Below the pieces are notes generated by a model that had not been told where the DNA came from, searched no databases, and saw only the letters and a program-made list of their open reading frames with translations. Below are positions 63,087-64,000 of a stretch of 64,000 bases of DNA, piece by piece (the first letter of the stretch is position 1; each line of letters starts with the position of its first letter). The position numbers and the translations under genes were made by a program. The DNA is from Bremia lactucae (lineage: Eukaryota > Oomycota > Peronosporomycetes > Peronosporales > Peronosporaceae): the NCBI RefSeq assembly GCF_004359215.1, contig NC_090614.1:3670716-3734715 (forward strand), given 5' to 3'.

Positions 63087-64000
63087 TCGCCTCAGTCTTT
63101 TGAATATCAAGGCCTGGGCCGTGATGCCTCACAAGCCACAAGAAGTGGTGATCTTACTGTTGCAACACTCACTACGAGTGGTTCGTCATCAACCTTAGTT
63201 GATGACATAAAGAAAGCCTACAGAGAAGATAAGGACCTTCTATGTTTGATGGATCATTTAATGAATCCATCCGATAAATCTTTTAAAGATCTACCGGCTT
63301 TATATCGATCGTCATCCGATCGATACACAACACGCAACATCGTACTGTACTTAACAGCCGATGCCGGCGACACTTCACGTGTCGTCGTCCCTACTCACAA
63401 TGATTTGCGCTTGCGCATCATGTATGAGTGTCACGATGCTCCAACAAGTGGAAATCGTGGACGTGAGAAGACTTACCTCACGGTAAGTCGATACTTTTAC
63501 TGGCCCCGCCAGTATCAGTTTGTGCGCAAGTACATTCGTGCTTGCGAGGTTTGTCAACGGGTGAAGCCTAGCCCTTCATCCCGTGCACCTCTTCAACCTC
63601 TACCACTTCCGGCAGAGTGTTGGCAGTCCGTATCTATGGACTTCGTCTTCGGATTTCCCGAAGACGAACACAAAAACAATGGAATCCTTGTTTTTGTAGA
63701 CAGATTCAGCAAGATGGTACACCTTGCTGCGGTACCAGAGTCGATTACGGCTCCGGGTTGTGCCCGTGTCTTTATCGACACGGTATTCAAACTCCATGGG
63801 TTACCCCGTGAATTAGTCTCGGATAGAGATCCGAGATTCACGGCGGCGTTCTGGCAATCCGTGTTCCGATCTCTCGGAACACGGCTGACTATGTCAACAT
63901 CTGATCACCCGGAAACGGATGGTCAAACAGAACGCGTAAATCGCGTCCTCGAAGAGATACTTCGAGGTTACGTCCAATCGTATCCGAATTGGAGCGAGTT
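63087..64000 (+). CDS. Open integrase frame of a Ty3/gypsy element (E), runs off the window
   Basis: 304 codons without a stop, open at both sides of what is visible; homology begins near 63111, so the first codons may be junction sequence. It reads linker STLVDDIKKAYREDKDLLCL, zinc-binding RIMYECHDAPTSGNRGREKT and IRACEVCQRVKPS, then the DDE core: VSMDFVFGFPEDE (first Asp), LVSDRDPRFTAAFWQS (second Asp), exact D-x35-E to DGQTER. Closest to copies C and F. All three catalytic residues are present, but the second zinc-finger His (His in C, F and B) is Asn here. Integrase inserts retrotransposon DNA in the nucleus. It abuts RT sequence of element D in opposite orientation near 63108, so its 5' half is missing. 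Confidence 0.85.

Noticed and set aside
1..64000. CRISPR arrays, operons, bacterial-type ribosome sites, tRNA and rRNA genes
   Set aside because: The window is eukaryotic; no direct-repeat array and no tRNA or rRNA could be recognised by eye. A covariance-model scan would settle tRNAs.

Overview
The window looks like nuclear DNA of an oomycete, most likely a Phytophthora or downy-mildew relative. The evidence is compact genes with very short GT-AG introns, conserved eukaryotic housekeeping proteins, and decayed chromodomain-type Ty3/gypsy retrotransposons in the spaces between. The species is an inference; no marker in the window fixes it.

Layout. (1) 1-12.8 kb: an eIF2-alpha-kinase-like gene cut by the left edge (minus), MON1 in three exons (plus), two plus-strand genes of unknown function, and long gene-poor spacers. 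(2) 12.9-20.9 kb: a 1505-residue membrane/ankyrin/TIR protein and cullin-3, both minus. (3) 21-32.7 kb: a retrotransposon island with two copies of one Ty3/gypsy family in opposite orientations (A plus, F minus), bracketed by LTR-like repeats of a second family. (4) 33.3-45.1 kb: a dense host gene block of SMC1 (plus), a two-membrane-segment protein (minus), PSMG4 (minus), SMNDC1/SPF30 (plus), and a second membrane/ankyrin/TIR paralogue (minus). (5) 45.4-64 kb: nested retrotransposons. Element B (plus) is split inside its integrase by element C (minus, both LTRs present). A decayed element D (minus) follows, then an open integrase frame (E, plus) that runs off the right edge.

Host genes serve translational stress signalling (eIF2-alpha kinase), Rab7 activation (MON1), ubiquitin ligation (CUL3), cohesion (SMC1), proteasome assembly (PSMG4) and splicing (SMNDC1). 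PSMG4 and SMNDC1 are divergent and share a 149-bp promoter. The two TIR proteins share one layout: four membrane segments, ankyrin repeats, a TIR domain with the WC-x-K-E-L glutamate, and a C-terminal TIR-like domain with Gln at that site.

Three observations stand out. The retrotransposons are packed with short perfect inverted repeats (stems up to 12 bp) in integrase, LTR and antisense-ORF sequence alike, far above chance, and homologous sites in different copies fold with different partners. Copies A, C and D preserve the same protein motif on the strand opposite to pol, between chromodomain and 3' LTR, which implies an antisense third gene. The duplicated TIR proteins may be an undescribed membrane-anchored TIR receptor or enzyme family.
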